A stretch of 64,000 nt of DNA from a virus: IMG/VR virus record IMGVR_UViG_3300042905_003904, positions 62,001 through 126,000 of that record; one strand, 5' to 3'. The first letter of the stretch is position 1. Every line of letters begins with the position of its first letter. This document shows, in pieces, positions 1-9,919 of the stretch. A model generated the notes under the pieces. That model did not search any database. It saw only the letters and a list, made by a program, of their open reading frames with translations, and had not been told where the DNA came from. The position numbers and the translations under genes are program-made.

Positions 1-13
1 TTAAGATAGACAT

Positions 14-694
14 ATGAGTAACAATCGCGGAGAAGTAATTGCGGCTGCTTCCTTAGCCAAACTAATGGCTGGGGAATTGCATCAAGTAGATCAAATGTCC
101 ATAGATGGAAACCCAAGCAGACGGGCTAATCAAATTGATATGAATCGCTTTGTTGCGCCTTTAATTGGAAATCAGAGTAACCAACAGCCGCGGAATTTTG
201 CCTATGTAGATGAAGCCTTGGTCCAGTCTATGGTTCCTGATAGCACGATAGGATCAAGACCAGCACCACCGGATTTGATTCCAATGCCATCTGGATACGA
301 GAGTAAACCACAATTACCTCAAAGTGTTTTACAAGTTCCTTCCGAACATCCACTAGGACATACAAGGCAACTTCCACCTCAGCCAGCAAATCCAATTGCT
401 TTGGGGGTTGGAATGGATGACGTCACTAAGGGTAACATTGCTAGTATTGCGAATAACCTAGTATTACTGCGAAAGGACTTTGCTAAGGTATTGGGTCCAT
501 TGCTTTCGTTCCTGAAACAACATGAACCGACCATGTTAAATGAAACTAAGAGGGTAGATATCTCTAGTTTAACTCCACTGGTAGGAATGATAGATTCCTT
601 TACAAGGGAGACTGTTCCTGATGGTAAAGGTGGATCTGCGGTAGTGGATTCTTATAAAGAACCCCAACAAGTTTCTAAAAAAAAAGGAAAGTAA
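14..694 (+). CDS. hypothetical protein
   Basis: A 226-aa protein of no recognised family. The middle (about residues 75-130) is rich in proline and reads like a linker. The last 100 residues look helical and end in a lysine-rich tail (QVSKKKGK). Its stop codon lies 3 nt before the sliding-clamp gene, so the two are probably co-transcribed. It could be a structural or clamp-associated protein; I cannot assign a function. Confidence 0.7.
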   Translation: MSNNRGEVIAAASLAKLMAGELHQVDQMSIDGNPSRRANQIDMNRFVAPLIGNQSNQQPRNFAYVDEALVQSMVPDSTIGSRPAPPDLIPMPSGYESKPQLPQSVLQVPSEHPLGHTRQLPPQPANPIALGVGMDDVTKGNIASIANNLVLLRKDFAKVLGPLLSFLKQHEPTMLNETKRVDISSLTPLVGMIDSFTRETVPDGKGGSAVVDSYKEPQQVSKKKGK

Positions 695-697
695 CAC

Positions 698-1453
698 ATG
701 GCTCAACAAATTATCCCAGTTCCTAAGTCGATTTTGGAGAAAATCCTGACTCCTATCAATCGAATTACTGAAGGATGCGTTCTTAAATTAGACAAAACTC
801 AAATTTATTCGATTTGCTCGTCTGCTGACAACACAGTGCTGCTCTATGCTCGCGCGGAATTACCAGCTACCATTGAGCCGTCCTTGCGTTTGAATCTAAA
901 TTCCACTAAGAAGCTCCTTCTTGGGTTAGAATGCTTGGGATCTGATGGTATTTTCACTTTAAAATATGATGTAAATCATATCAAATGTGAAATGAAGCAG
1001 GAGGAAACCAACGAAAAGTCGCATTTTAAGTATCATTTGGTGGATGATTCCGTGTTAAGAGAGGCTCAAATTAACCTGGGAAAAATTGCCAAATTGGAAT
1101 TTCATACGGAATTTGTGCTCACTCCCGCGAAATTAAGACAGTTGGTGGCTGGATATTCCTTCGTTTCAGACCTAACTAAGATTTATTTTAGGACGGAAAG
1201 TGGGAAAGTCTATGCTGAAGTAGATGATAAAACTCTACAAAATGTGGACAATATTACCTTAGTGGCTTCCTCAGCTTATAAGGGGCAAGAATTAACCACG
1301 CCCCTTCCAGTGAATATGGAGGTTTTTAAGATTCTAACCTCCAGTAAAACGGATGTGACTGTAAAAATCAATAAAGATGTAAAGGTCTTAATTTTCCAGA
1401 GCAATGAAGATGGCGTGGAATTAAAATATATCATTTCAGCTTTGGTAAGATAA
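698..1453 (+). CDS. sliding clamp, T4 gp45-like
   Basis: A 251-aa protein with the pattern of T4-type DNA polymerase sliding clamps (T4 gp45 is 228 aa). It opens with IPVPKSILEKIL and has repeated beta-strand blocks (LRLNLNSTKKLLLGLE, LTPAKLRQLVAGYS, ELKYIISALVR) typical of the two-domain clamp fold. The family forms a trimeric ring that tethers the polymerase to DNA. In T4 the clamp also activates late transcription from TATAAATA promoters, and promoters of that type are abundant here. AGGAAAG lies just upstream of the ATG. Family assignment rests on fold pattern and length. Confidence 0.75.
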   Translation: MAQQIIPVPKSILEKILTPINRITEGCVLKLDKTQIYSICSSADNTVLLYARAELPATIEPSLRLNLNSTKKLLLGLECLGSDGIFTLKYDVNHIKCEMKQEETNEKSHFKYHLVDDSVLREAQINLGKIAKLEFHTEFVLTPAKLRQLVAGYSFVSDLTKIYFRTESGKVYAEVDDKTLQNVDNITLVASSAYKGQELTTPLPVNMEVFKILTSSKTDVTVKINKDVKVLIFQSNEDGVELKYIISALVR

Positions 1454-1462
1454 ATAATCCAT

Positions 1463-1774
1463 ATGGGCTCTAATAAAGTTACCACTTGTAGTTATTGCAT
1501 TAAAAGACTCAGAGATTGCGGTTATGTGGTGGACAGGCTGTTTGATCGATACCACGAATCTGATCCCCGGGCATGGACTATTATTCTAGACCCAGGAGTT
1601 GCTTCTGTTATTATTACTTTGGTGTCGGATCCCGAAGATGAATATTTTGAACTGAGTGATAGTGGTCGCTATATCCCAAACGGGTTCAAAATTAAAACCA
1701 GCTCTATTGAAGTGTTGGTGGAGTATCTGGTGAAATTTGGGATTAACAATAAATCAGCCACCTATCATGCCTAA
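1463..1774 (+). CDS. hypothetical protein
   Basis: A 103-aa protein of no recognised family. It has a CSYC pair near the N-terminus, an acidic middle (DPEDEYFELSDSG) and a helical C-terminus (SIEVLVEYLVKFG). It starts 9 nt after the clamp gene, and its last 8 nt overlap the next gene, consistent with a clamp operon. It may be an accessory replication or late-transcription protein, but nothing in the sequence shows this. Confidence 0.65.
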   Translation: MGSNKVTTCSYCIKRLRDCGYVVDRLFDRYHESDPRAWTIILDPGVASVIITLVSDPEDEYFELSDSGRYIPNGFKIKTSSIEVLVEYLVKFGINNKSATYHA

Positions 1775-2186
1775 AAAGAAGCCAGCTAAAACTACGATGC
1801 CTCAGGCGTCTGCTTTGTCTTTAAATGATATTCAGAAGAAACTACCATTTACCAAACCAGAAAAGACTCTTAAACTATCCGCCGAGGAATTTAATGATCT
1901 GATTACTCAACAGGTTCAACTGCATTTAAATAAGGCCAAGCAAGAAGAAACCATTCAGCGGAATATTGAGTCCACGAAAGATTTAGAGAATTTGCACAAT
2001 TTACTGAAGGAGTATATGTGTAGCTTTATCGTGGTAGGATATTCAATGAACGACGAACGAGTTTTAATTCAAAATTCTAGCACCCAGAAGGACAAAGACG
2101 CCTTAATGGAATTATTGAAGAATATATTCTTAACCCTGCAGCAAAATAATGGTGAAATGCCAACTGCTAATGAGGAGGAAAATTAA
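1767..2186 (+). CDS. hypothetical protein
   Basis: A 139-aa protein taken from the ATG that starts MPKKKPAK. An ATG 30 nt further upstream is in frame but would overlap the previous gene more. The N-terminus is basic and rich in Lys and Pro. The rest is charged and helical (EEFNDLITQQVQLHLNKAKQ), probably with coiled-coil segments. It ends in an acidic tail (TANEEEN) that overlaps the next start by one base. Function unknown. Confidence 0.65.
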   Translation: MPKKKPAKTTMPQASALSLNDIQKKLPFTKPEKTLKLSAEEFNDLITQQVQLHLNKAKQEETIQRNIESTKDLENLHNLLKEYMCSFIVVGYSMNDERVLIQNSSTQKDKDALMELLKNIFLTLQQNNGEMPTANEEEN

Positions 2187-2887
2187 TGGCAATTCCAGAT
2201 CAGTGTCCTCCACAAAATACCTTATTTAACACCCACCCAAGTCTTTCTAGTTTTGCGTGTGATATTCTAAAGCTATTAGGACTACCTAATGTTAACCCGG
2301 TAATTCAACAACCCGGGGTATTTGATTATAGTAAGTATACCACCGTTTTAGAACAATTATCCAGCCACGGAGATCCTCGATGGAGTATGGGGACAATGTT
2401 TACCGATCTATTAGATAATGTATTCCCCCATATAGCAGTTCAAACCGAACTATTACAGGCTGGAGGATGTCAGATTATTGATCAATTTATTTGTGATAGT
2501 AACGGACGGCCTATTAAAACTACTTCTAGTAGCTGTTCGGGAGTGCCATTAACTATTGATAATGCCTATATCCAGAATTATATTCAAACGCAATTTCAGG
2601 CAGCTAAGACATCAGCAGCCGATCAGTTTATTGAATATATCAGAAGCACCTATATCAACCAACAATGGACTGTGGGAGCTTATATGTTATCCATACAAGG
2701 AATTGCTGGAAATATATTTTATTTGGCGGCAGTTAAAGACGGCAAAACGGAATATATAAAGTATTATCCAGATCAAGCAGTTTATGTTGCTGCTCAACTA
2801 AACATATATCTCACCAATATTGATAGTGCTGAAGTAAAGGATAATAACCTATATAAGGTTTTATCTCGGCCTATTATCAAATATTAG
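2186..2887 (+). CDS. hypothetical protein
   Basis: A 233-aa protein of no recognised family. GAGGAGG lies 9 nt before the ATG, an unusually good Shine-Dalgarno sequence for this genome. It contains four or five cysteines (CPP, FACDIL, GGCQ, FICD, SSCSG) and long aromatic-rich helical stretches. It converges on the spike gene and overlaps its end by 4 nt. The position suggests a virion role, but this is not proven. Confidence 0.65.
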   Translation: MAIPDQCPPQNTLFNTHPSLSSFACDILKLLGLPNVNPVIQQPGVFDYSKYTTVLEQLSSHGDPRWSMGTMFTDLLDNVFPHIAVQTELLQAGGCQIIDQFICDSNGRPIKTTSSSCSGVPLTIDNAYIQNYIQTQFQAAKTSAADQFIEYIRSTYINQQWTVGAYMLSIQGIAGNIFYLAAVKDGKTEYIKYYPDQAVYVAAQLNIYLTNIDSAEVKDNNLYKVLSRPIIKY

Positions 2888-5800
2888 CAATTAGATCCAA
2901 CAGACGGGGTTAGTATTGGTTTCCCTGTGTTGTCTGTGGTTCCTGTGGTATTGGAAGTCGTGGTCGAGAACGTATTGATGATTCCACCACCATCAGATCC
3001 ACAAAGCCCGCAGCTTCCGTGGCTCCTAGGTCCCGGAGTAGATGAATCTCCAATATGTCTTGCGGGCGTTGGTATAATATTATTCTGACAACGCTCTTGA
3101 GCCCAAGAGCCTAAATCATTAGTATAGGATCCTTTGGGTATAGTTGATTCATGAGTATGATCTTGTGGACTTAGCCCGTGGGTGTGAACATAGTTAAAGA
3201 CAGTTCCAATCCCGGCATCTGTTATACAAATACCTGTTGGTATTATTTCTAATATTGTAGATAGAACGGATTGATTATAGGTAGCTAGGGCCAGGTGTGT
3301 GGCTCCTGAAATAGTAGCTAAATACCCAACTTCAGCGTAGTGGGTAACTTGGTTGGTAGCTAAATTATTACCATAAGCAGACGATGCGGCTGCTGACCAT
3401 TGAGCGGCATTAGTAACACTATCAGGGCCTGATGATACTGTTGTTTTTGTTCTCATGCTCGGCATTGCAAGAAAGGGAACAGATAATTCGCCGTCTAGGG
3501 TTAGTCCTCCTTTAACAGCCATATCAGCATCCACACTTAAAGAACCAGCCACTCGGCTACGTTTTGCATTAATCAAAAAACCACCAGTTCCATCAGAATC
3601 ATCTACATCTATATGAACACCTTTGCCTTTAACTACTGTAGTATATTTGGAGGCCAGAATTAAATCACTGTGACAGGCTGTAATTTCTAGATCCCCCGCA
3701 TTAATCTTTATTTTACCCCCCGTATTAAACTCCATTCCAGGGGTTCCAGCTATAAACTGAATTTTATTCACAGCTTTATACACTAGATTACCACCAGGAA
3801 TCATAGGCACATCATTATGGGCAACGGCATCAAATCCATCAGCCTTATTAATTAATACAGTTGGTGTTTTATCAGCAGGGGCTGAATGATATGAATTGGA
3901 ATTTTTTCCAATATAGGCATAAGGATTCGCAGAATTGACGGCGCCGATACCAGCCCCAAAATACATGTCTTTAGGGGTTTGGATTATATGAGTTCCACCC
4001 ATTCCCAATTTACTTTCCAGTTCTTGGATGTCGCTTTGTTGATCTTGGTATTGTTGGGCTGCTATTTTATTAGCTTCTGCAATAGCTCTGGATGGTTCTG
4101 GAATCTGACCGTTATGACACAGGGGATTACCACAGGTTCCTCCGTTTAAAACATAAGCACTGTGAGTGCTTGGTAGGATCACTTCAGCAGCGGTTCCAAT
4201 GAAATCAAGAACATCAAGAGCAAACGAGAAATATGGAGGAATAATCTTACGAACAAATCCTAAAATAGAAGAGACACAGCTATCTTGCGACAGATAGTTA
4301 GCATTACACACAGGACAGCAGATGGTATCGCCATGAACAGCATGTTTAGAGATATAGTCAATCTTGTCTTGATGAATTTTATTCAGTCTACCTTGTAATT
4401 GATTCGTTGCTTCGATTTCAGGGGTGCCTTGTTCGCCAATAAAACTATAGTGGTCCCCCATATTAACCGTATTAGACGTGCCATTAACAAAGTTCTCAGA
4501 ATTTCCGCGAACGGTAGTATAACTATTACCACCTATTTTACGAGTTTCGTTTCCTGGGTTGTTATGATATTGGCCGTCAGAAGTAAAGGATATTCTATTT
4601 CCGTTTTTGTCATACATTGATGTATGACCCCAATCACTAGCAATCTTAGAAAACTTTTGTTTGACCAATTGCATTACCATACGCAATCCCCCTTGCTTAG
4701 AATCTATGGTATTATTTTGGGCTATCTGAGTATCCGTGTCTTCATTTAGGTTAGATGGACTATTAATTTCCTGAATATTTTGATAGGATACTGGATCTGG
4801 TTGCTGAGCAAAATAAACCGGCTGCTGGGCGTCGCCGCCATGAAAAAATACCCAAACTTTGGCACCTGGTTTAGGCACAGATACCATTCCAGTGCCTCCC
4901 GAGAACATAGGTGCCGATAACATACTACCAGCAGACGGATTAATATTGCGAACTAGTTTAGGGTCTTCTGAAGATGTTTGCACCCCCGAAAGTGGTGGTA
5001 GTTCTGAGAGTGTGGTTTCTGTTCCTAGTTTGGGTAGGGGGGCTGATACCTGCCCTGTGCTGGTGGTTTGTCCGATGTCAGCTACAGATACAGCCTGAGA
5101 ACTGCCACCTAATGTAGATGGGGAACTTACAACATTAACATCCAAGGATTGGCCTAATTTTACCCTAATGGATGGCGGATAATTTCCAGACCATATTTGG
5201 CGAAAAACCTCTCCATCAGATGTATTAAGTTTACCACTTAATCCCACACCGCGAGCCACACTACCTTTCCATATGCTTTTCGAATTCGCAGCAGCCTCAA
5301 ATCTGCCCGCCAATATATTATTTAAAAACTCTTTATACGGACCGTTTTGTCCTGACTTTAAAATATATTCATAAACAGCCTTTGTCTGCATATGAATATC
5401 ATATTTGCCCCCAGAACCACCGCCATTTAATGCTTGAGCTAATTGGGGATCCATCCCATAATCAATAGCACGTTGAACATCCGCTCCGTTAGTCTGATAA
5501 TAACCATAATCCCCGAACAAGGACCTAGCTTCTGCTAATGTCATGGGGTTTATTCTTTTATTATTACGTGGATCAATACCTCGCATCGCAGATGCGACGT
5601 TATCATTATTGGTTTTACTATTGCCGGTTGCTGAATTATATACTTCAGAATAGGCCTCTTTACTCGAAAATCCGGTTTCCTCATAACCAATACTAATAAC
5701 AAACCGCAACAAGTTTTCTTGGGGTGAATTTTTGGATTGATTATTAAGAGGTTCTGTGTTTCTAGTATTAGACGCCAATGCAGACTGGGGATCAGTATTA

Positions 5801-6108
5801 ACTACTTTGCTGGCTGGATTATAAACTGCAGATGTTCCACCGCCCCAAATAGGCATAGCGCCTTCTGCCCACGGTAATATCCTTTTAAGACGCTCTAAGA
5901 TGACATCAGGCAAGCCACCCTGTTCTTCCCCCATACCCTTAATTATAGGGTCTTTAATCTTTTCGTTATCTTGGGAGTATACCTCATTCCAACCCTGAAA
6001 CAAAGTAGTGGAGATATGTGGAATAAATACTTGCACTCTGCCTCTGTTTTCGGGATCATTGTCATTAATAACAAGTCCTAAATGATTTCCGTAATATTTT
6101 TCAGTCAT
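2884..6108 (-). CDS. baseplate central spike, gp5-like, with inserted lytic domain
   Basis: A 1074-aa protein resembling the cell-puncturing spike of contractile tails. Residues 1-100 form the first half of a gp5-type OB domain (NDNDPENRGRVQVFIP). Residues about 136-310 look like a lytic glycosidase inserted in it (ISIGYEETGFSS, LFGDYGYYQTNGADVQ). The OB domain resumes near residue 416 (KPGAKVWVFFHGGD). Residues about 595-660 hold a cysteine cluster (CCPVC, C, CGNPLC), likely metal binding. The region after 720 is rich in short Gly/Asp/Val repeats as in a beta-helix spike, and another Cys pair (CGLCGSDGGG) lies near the end. It acts at the tail tip. The lytic domain type is inferred from position and pattern. 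Confidence 0.75.
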   Translation of the reverse strand: MTEKYYGNHLGLVINDNDPENRGRVQVFIPHISTTLFQGWNEVYSQDNEKIKDPIIKGMGEEQGGLPDVILERLKRILPWAEGAMPIWGGGTSAVYNPASKVVNTDPQSALASNTRNTEPLNNQSKNSPQENLLRFVISIGYEETGFSSKEAYSEVYNSATGNSKTNNDNVASAMRGIDPRNNKRINPMTLAEARSLFGDYGYYQTNGADVQRAIDYGMDPQLAQALNGGGSGGKYDIHMQTKAVYEYILKSGQNGPYKEFLNNILAGRFEAAANSKSIWKGSVARGVGLSGKLNTSDGEVFRQIWSGNYPPSIRVKLGQSLDVNVVSSPSTLGGSSQAVSVADIGQTTSTGQVSAPLPKLGTETTLSELPPLSGVQTSSEDPKLVRNINPSAGSMLSAPMFSGGTGMVSVPKPGAKVWVFFHGGDAQQPVYFAQQPDPVSYQNIQEINSPSNLNEDTDTQIAQNNTIDSKQGGLRMVMQLVKQKFSKIASDWGHTSMYDKNGNRISFTSDGQYHNNPGNETRKIGGNSYTTVRGNSENFVNGTSNTVNMGDHYSFIGEQGTPEIEATNQLQGRLNKIHQDKIDYISKHAVHGDTICCPVCNANYLSQDSCVSSILGFVRKIIPPYFSFALDVLDFIGTAAEVILPSTHSAYVLNGGTCGNPLCHNGQIPEPSRAIAEANKIAAQQYQDQQSDIQELESKLGMGGTHIIQTPKDMYFGAGIGAVNSANPYAYIGKNSNSYHSAPADKTPTVLINKADGFDAVAHNDVPMIPGGNLVYKAVNKIQFIAGTPGMEFNTGGKIKINAGDLEITACHSDLILASKYTTVVKGKGVHIDVDDSDGTGGFLINAKRSRVAGSLSVDADMAVKGGLTLDGELSVPFLAMPSMRTKTTVSSGPDSVTNAAQWSAAASSAYGNNLATNQVTHYAEVGYLATISGATHLALATYNQSVLSTILEIIPTGICITDAGIGTVFNYVHTHGLSPQDHTHESTIPKGSYTNDLGSWAQERCQNNIIPTPARHIGDSSTPGPRSHGSCGLCGSDGGGIINTFSTTTSNTTGTTDNTGKPILTPSVGSNC

Positions 6109-6123
6109 AAATTAAACAATAGA

Positions 6124-7365
6124 TCAGACTTCGTAATTACTAGTAGATACTACACCTTCTAGCTTTTCTCCATAAGCATTAGTTGACACTGGATCCCCGG
6201 TGCCTGATTGGTAGTATTCGCCTGGGTCACTCTGCTTTACAACCATGGACATTTCTCTTAATAAATCTGCATTAGCCACCATATTATAGGCGCCCACATA
6301 AGATGCATTATTAGCATAGTTAAGTTTTACTTGACCTATAAATTTACCCTGCAAATTTTGCATAACATAATTAGACGCCATATTCCTTATGGAATTACCC
6401 AAGAATGCTTTAGGATTAGATACAAATTGCTGAGTTAATTCTAATATATTTCGCACATCAACAGGCAATAAGGACCATAAATCAGGAACCGCCAGCACAG
6501 AGGAGTATTTGCCAATATGCTGATTCAACATTCCCTGTATATTGGTAATGGAAAGGATTTGTGAAAATGTTGAAGTATAAGAAGCAATGTCTTTAACGAA
6601 GAATTGTAATACCTGTAAGAACAGACACATTAAATCTGGTGGAATGATTTGTTCTATAAGATTATTGATATACTGTTGAAGCCTACTCATTAATCCATTA
6701 ATATATGCTATAAAAAGTCTCACTGCTTCTATAGCGCCCCTGTAGATATCCATTAACAAGTTCTCTAATGCACCGCATAAAGCATTTACATCACTTAACA
6801 ACAGCGCAATTTTTTCTACGCTTCCGAAGGAGGTCTTCGGAGCAGCCAAATAAGCATCCGTTTTAATTTTCTTGAGATATTTGTTAACATCTTCAAAGTA
6901 ATTGTGTTTTACTTTCTGCAAGGCATTGCGTATAAGTGGTGGAATATGTTCCATTTCCCCGGACATCGGATTAGCTGCCTGGTTTTGCGGAGTCAATCCA
7001 GAGGAACCACCAACCCCATCACCAGCCTGCTTAAAAAATCCATTTTTTCCTGCGGGCGTCTCAATTTGCAGATTTTGAAGGCCTGGACTGGTGGATGGTA
7101 ACAAATGGATCTTTTTAATAAATTCCTGATCTATTAAAACATCAGAACACTTTTTAAACCCATCTGGCAAAACAATATGAATATTGGTTCCTAATGATTG
7201 TGCACCATAAACCAAAACATATAAGGCAGCAGTATAATAACTAAAAACTCGTTCCCCCATTTGTTGTCTCAATAAAGTCAATTCGTTATTGGTTAAATTA
7301 GATTGGTTTTCTAATTCTAACATGTTAACAGTAACTGTAGAAATTTGTTGAGAATTATTTGTCAT
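6124..7365 (-). CDS. putative baseplate or tail protein
   Basis: A 413-aa protein of no recognised family, encoded 15 nt upstream of the spike gene on the same strand. Its middle is very hydrophobic and helical (residues about 195-260: LLMDIYRGAIEAVRLF, LFLQVLQFFVKD). The C-terminus is rich in Asn, Tyr and Gly. The neighbourhood (spike, hub, tube) suggests a baseplate or tail-tip component. A CATAAATA late-promoter-like site lies 24 nt before the ATG. Confidence 0.6.
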   Translation of the reverse strand: MTNNSQQISTVTVNMLELENQSNLTNNELTLLRQQMGERVFSYYTAALYVLVYGAQSLGTNIHIVLPDGFKKCSDVLIDQEFIKKIHLLPSTSPGLQNLQIETPAGKNGFFKQAGDGVGGSSGLTPQNQAANPMSGEMEHIPPLIRNALQKVKHNYFEDVNKYLKKIKTDAYLAAPKTSFGSVEKIALLLSDVNALCGALENLLMDIYRGAIEAVRLFIAYINGLMSRLQQYINNLIEQIIPPDLMCLFLQVLQFFVKDIASYTSTFSQILSITNIQGMLNQHIGKYSSVLAVPDLWSLLPVDVRNILELTQQFVSNPKAFLGNSIRNMASNYVMQNLQGKFIGQVKLNYANNASYVGAYNMVANADLLREMSMVVKQSDPGEYYQSGTGDPVSTNAYGEKLEGVVSTSNYEV

Positions 7366-7389
7366 GATTTAAAATTAGTAGACTTAAAC

Positions 7390-7397
7390 TATTTATG
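7390..7397 (-). promoter_or_regulatory. late-promoter-like site
   Basis: CATAAATA on the minus strand, 24 nt upstream of the start at 7365. The spacing is longer than at most other sites here, so this is weaker. It overlaps the start codon of the divergent kinase gene. Confidence 0.3.
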
Positions 7398-8003
7398 GAA
7401 CGAACTCTTGATATCCCGAGAACTATTGGCATTTGCGGCGCAGCCGGCTGTGGTAAGGACACTCTTTGCAATGCATTAATAACGATTATCGGCAGCCAAC
7501 TAGCCAAAAGATTCTCTATTGCGGGGGATAAAATCCGAGAAGATTTAAGACCTTTAATACACCAATCTATGTTCTGGGATATCACCGAACTAGACAGACA
7601 TCAAAAGGAAACCGTAAGACCTTTAATGGTAGAATATGGACGAATGATGCGTAATACTACTTTAGGACGATATTTTATAACCCACCTTGAAAATAACCCC
7701 ACATTTCAAGATACTTCTATTCGCATTATACCGGATATCCGCTATGATGAATTCCAATATGACGAAAGACATTGGTTAAAGGAAGAACAAAAGGGATTTT
7801 TGATCTATGTGGATAGAAAGAATACCCCTCCAGCCAACAAATACGAAGAAAAAAACCTGCAAAACTTACGGTTATGGGCTGACCATGTAGTTTACTGGGA
7901 TACTCTGGAAAATATCGAACAAGATGCTTTACTGGTGGCTAACCAGATTATTAATAACCACTTTACCACAAACCGTTCGGACACCGCTCTGCCTGCAAGG
8001 TAA
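7395..8003 (+). CDS. deoxynucleoside monophosphate kinase, T4 gp1-like
   Basis: A 202-aa protein with an N-terminal P-loop (GICGAAGCGKDTL, residues about 12-24). The GKDT form and the size match phage dNMP kinases such as T4 gp1, which phosphorylate dNMPs to dNDPs. A later Arg-rich block (RIIPDIRYDEFQYDERHW) fits the lid and substrate region of this family. It lies alone on the plus strand inside the tail cluster, and its 3' end overlaps the next minus-strand gene by 41 nt. It would feed the reductase, deaminase and other nucleotide genes encoded elsewhere in the window. Confidence 0.8.
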   Translation: MERTLDIPRTIGICGAAGCGKDTLCNALITIIGSQLAKRFSIAGDKIREDLRPLIHQSMFWDITELDRHQKETVRPLMVEYGRMMRNTTLGRYFITHLENNPTFQDTSIRIIPDIRYDEFQYDERHWLKEEQKGFLIYVDRKNTPPANKYEEKNLQNLRLWADHVVYWDTLENIEQDALLVANQIINNHFTTNRSDTALPAR

Positions 8004-8256
8004 CTTTAACCTTTAAATAACAGCCGCATATAGAGCACCGACTTTTATCAGCAATATATAACGGACATGCTTTACAAATAGACAAACGCCTGATGGTTTC
8101 TTCAGATTCGCACCGCAGATTTCCACCAGCCATTACTTGTTTGATATTATTAATCACAGACTGCCCCACATTTTTAATTTGAGTGGATACTGGGGGTAAT
8201 GACGGACCTGTATTTTGATTTTCTAGTATTCTAGATTTAAGGTAGTCTCGATTCAT
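7963..8256 (-). CDS. small zinc-binding protein
   Basis: A 97-aa protein whose C-terminal half is a cysteine array: CKACPLY, then CSICGCYLKVKVTLQ, then CPNG, consistent with one or two structural zinc sites. The start ATG follows the stop of the upstream hub gene in the TAATATG arrangement, so the two are translationally coupled. Short phage proteins with this C-terminal pattern are common near tail genes; the role is unknown. Confidence 0.65.
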   Translation of the reverse strand: MNRDYLKSRILENQNTGPSLPPVSTQIKNVGQSVINNIKQVMAGGNLRCESEETIRRLSICKACPLYIADKSRCSICGCYLKVKVTLQAERCPNGLW

Positions 8257-8257
8257 A

Positions 8258-9919
8258 TTAGAACTTAGGATCTGTTTCTGGCCAAAGCTTGATAAAGTTG
8301 TCTATTTTGGTGGCAATTACATCATTGAGGTATGCATTTTGACTTGGGTTAATATAATGAACAACTTTCACCACCATCCACTGACCTAAAAACTTATCAT
8401 CAAACGGGTGATTGGCATTACTAGCGGTAGCCGCAACCCTGTCCACAAATAAAAACCTACCAGGATGTCTTATAGTCAATCCATTGGCTTGAAAATATAG
8501 AGAATTACTCAAAATTACCGAATCCAATATCATTTGATTTACTGGTAGGTTTGCATTATAGTAATTAAGTGGTAAAAATTCATTAGTAGTTGATCGCCCA
8601 GTTCCTTTGGTTTGATTAAAGTGTTGAGATAGTTGGCCTCTCTTTTGTTGAAAGCTATAGAGTCCGTCCTTGCTGCAATTATACAATCCAGTCATTGCCT
8701 TATTGGCGGTATTATTCTTGATCTTAATTGTAAAGGCCCCAGAGGCAAAATCATAAGAATGCAGTGGTCTATTAGTTAATCTATGACTATCCGTAGATAC
8801 CATTGGAACATATTGATAAGAGGATATTATCGATGCCCCGCCAGACATAAAATTTTGAATATTATTAGCAGCACTGGTGTTAAAAGAATCTACAGGGGCT
8901 CTTGATTTATAGATGGATATTTGGTCCATACCATCAGCCAATAGGATTCGTTCTACTTGAGACTGCTGTGCATCTGCAAAATATTTGGATAACGGCATCA
9001 ACGACCATTTCTTAGTATCACTAGAACGACCATACTCTAAAAGGACAGGTCCTCCACTAGCAGATTCCAAATGAGGCGTTAGATAATTGATATCATCCAA
9101 AATATTTGAGTTGGCTGGAGAAGTGTAAAATACGCGATTAGAATCTATAGGACCTGCGTCCCAACTGTTTGAATCTGTAGTCCCCGCATCCAATGGAATA
9201 TTTGGTTTATCTATGGTTGACGATGAATCATAGCCAATATTAACTTTGGTGGTTTGAAAAGCTGCTGCTGTTTGTAGTAAATTGCTCAGTGCTAAATTAG
9301 CAGGCATGATTCTATTCACATCTTGGGCACTCGCACCACCCTTTGAGGTGCTGAATTCCACATTATTTTCCAGACAATACTGATATATTTCAGAGTGGAA
9401 ATATAGTTTTTTTCGTTTTTTGATATTATCCGATGGAAGATCTTCCATATCATATATTACGAAATCATAATTCATCTCCCAAGAACTTTTAGGAAAGTCT
9501 CCCTTCTCTTTATCGGATTGGATCGGACAAAATAAAATACTCAGACGATTCCGCCCATCCGTTCTAAATACATAGGGAGCCTTTGCTCCTGCTAGATTCC
9601 CTTGAATACCAGCAGCGGCGACACCGGCAGCAAATGGATTAGTAGCCATTAGAGTCACATTTAAAGCAACGCCAGCCATTTGCTGAATATTTAATTCATA
9701 TAGATTCCCTCGCTCAAATATTTCTAAATCATTATTCAGAACCATCCATCCACTCACTTTCCAATCTTGGAAGAGTTCTTCTATACAGATAGAATCTATA
9801 AAAAAGGGAGAAACTAAAACTGGTTTATAGTCATCTAATTGATTCCACAGCCAAACCGTTAATTGATAGGTTTGACCCCCGATAATAACATTAAAATCCG
9901 TATTTGAAGAAGCACTCAT
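8258..9919 (-). CDS. putative baseplate hub protein
   Basis: A 553-aa protein, with the start taken at the ATG that overlaps the upstream stop (TAATG). The N-terminal 220 residues are rich in beta strand and aromatic residues (WLWNQLDDYKPVLVSPFF, KVSGWMVLNNDLEIFERG). The C-terminal part includes FLFVDRVAATASNANHPFDD. Size, position between a tube-like gene and the spike, and beta-rich character fit a hub ring protein of the T4 gp27 type. I infer the role from context more than from clear homology. Confidence 0.55.
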   Translation of the reverse strand: MSASSNTDFNVIIGGQTYQLTVWLWNQLDDYKPVLVSPFFIDSICIEELFQDWKVSGWMVLNNDLEIFERGNLYELNIQQMAGVALNVTLMATNPFAAGVAAAGIQGNLAGAKAPYVFRTDGRNRLSILFCPIQSDKEKGDFPKSSWEMNYDFVIYDMEDLPSDNIKKRKKLYFHSEIYQYCLENNVEFSTSKGGASAQDVNRIMPANLALSNLLQTAAAFQTTKVNIGYDSSSTIDKPNIPLDAGTTDSNSWDAGPIDSNRVFYTSPANSNILDDINYLTPHLESASGGPVLLEYGRSSDTKKWSLMPLSKYFADAQQSQVERILLADGMDQISIYKSRAPVDSFNTSAANNIQNFMSGGASIISSYQYVPMVSTDSHRLTNRPLHSYDFASGAFTIKIKNNTANKAMTGLYNCSKDGLYSFQQKRGQLSQHFNQTKGTGRSTTNEFLPLNYYNANLPVNQMILDSVILSNSLYFQANGLTIRHPGRFLFVDRVAATASNANHPFDDKFLGQWMVVKVVHYINPSQNAYLNDVIATKIDNFIKLWPETDPKF

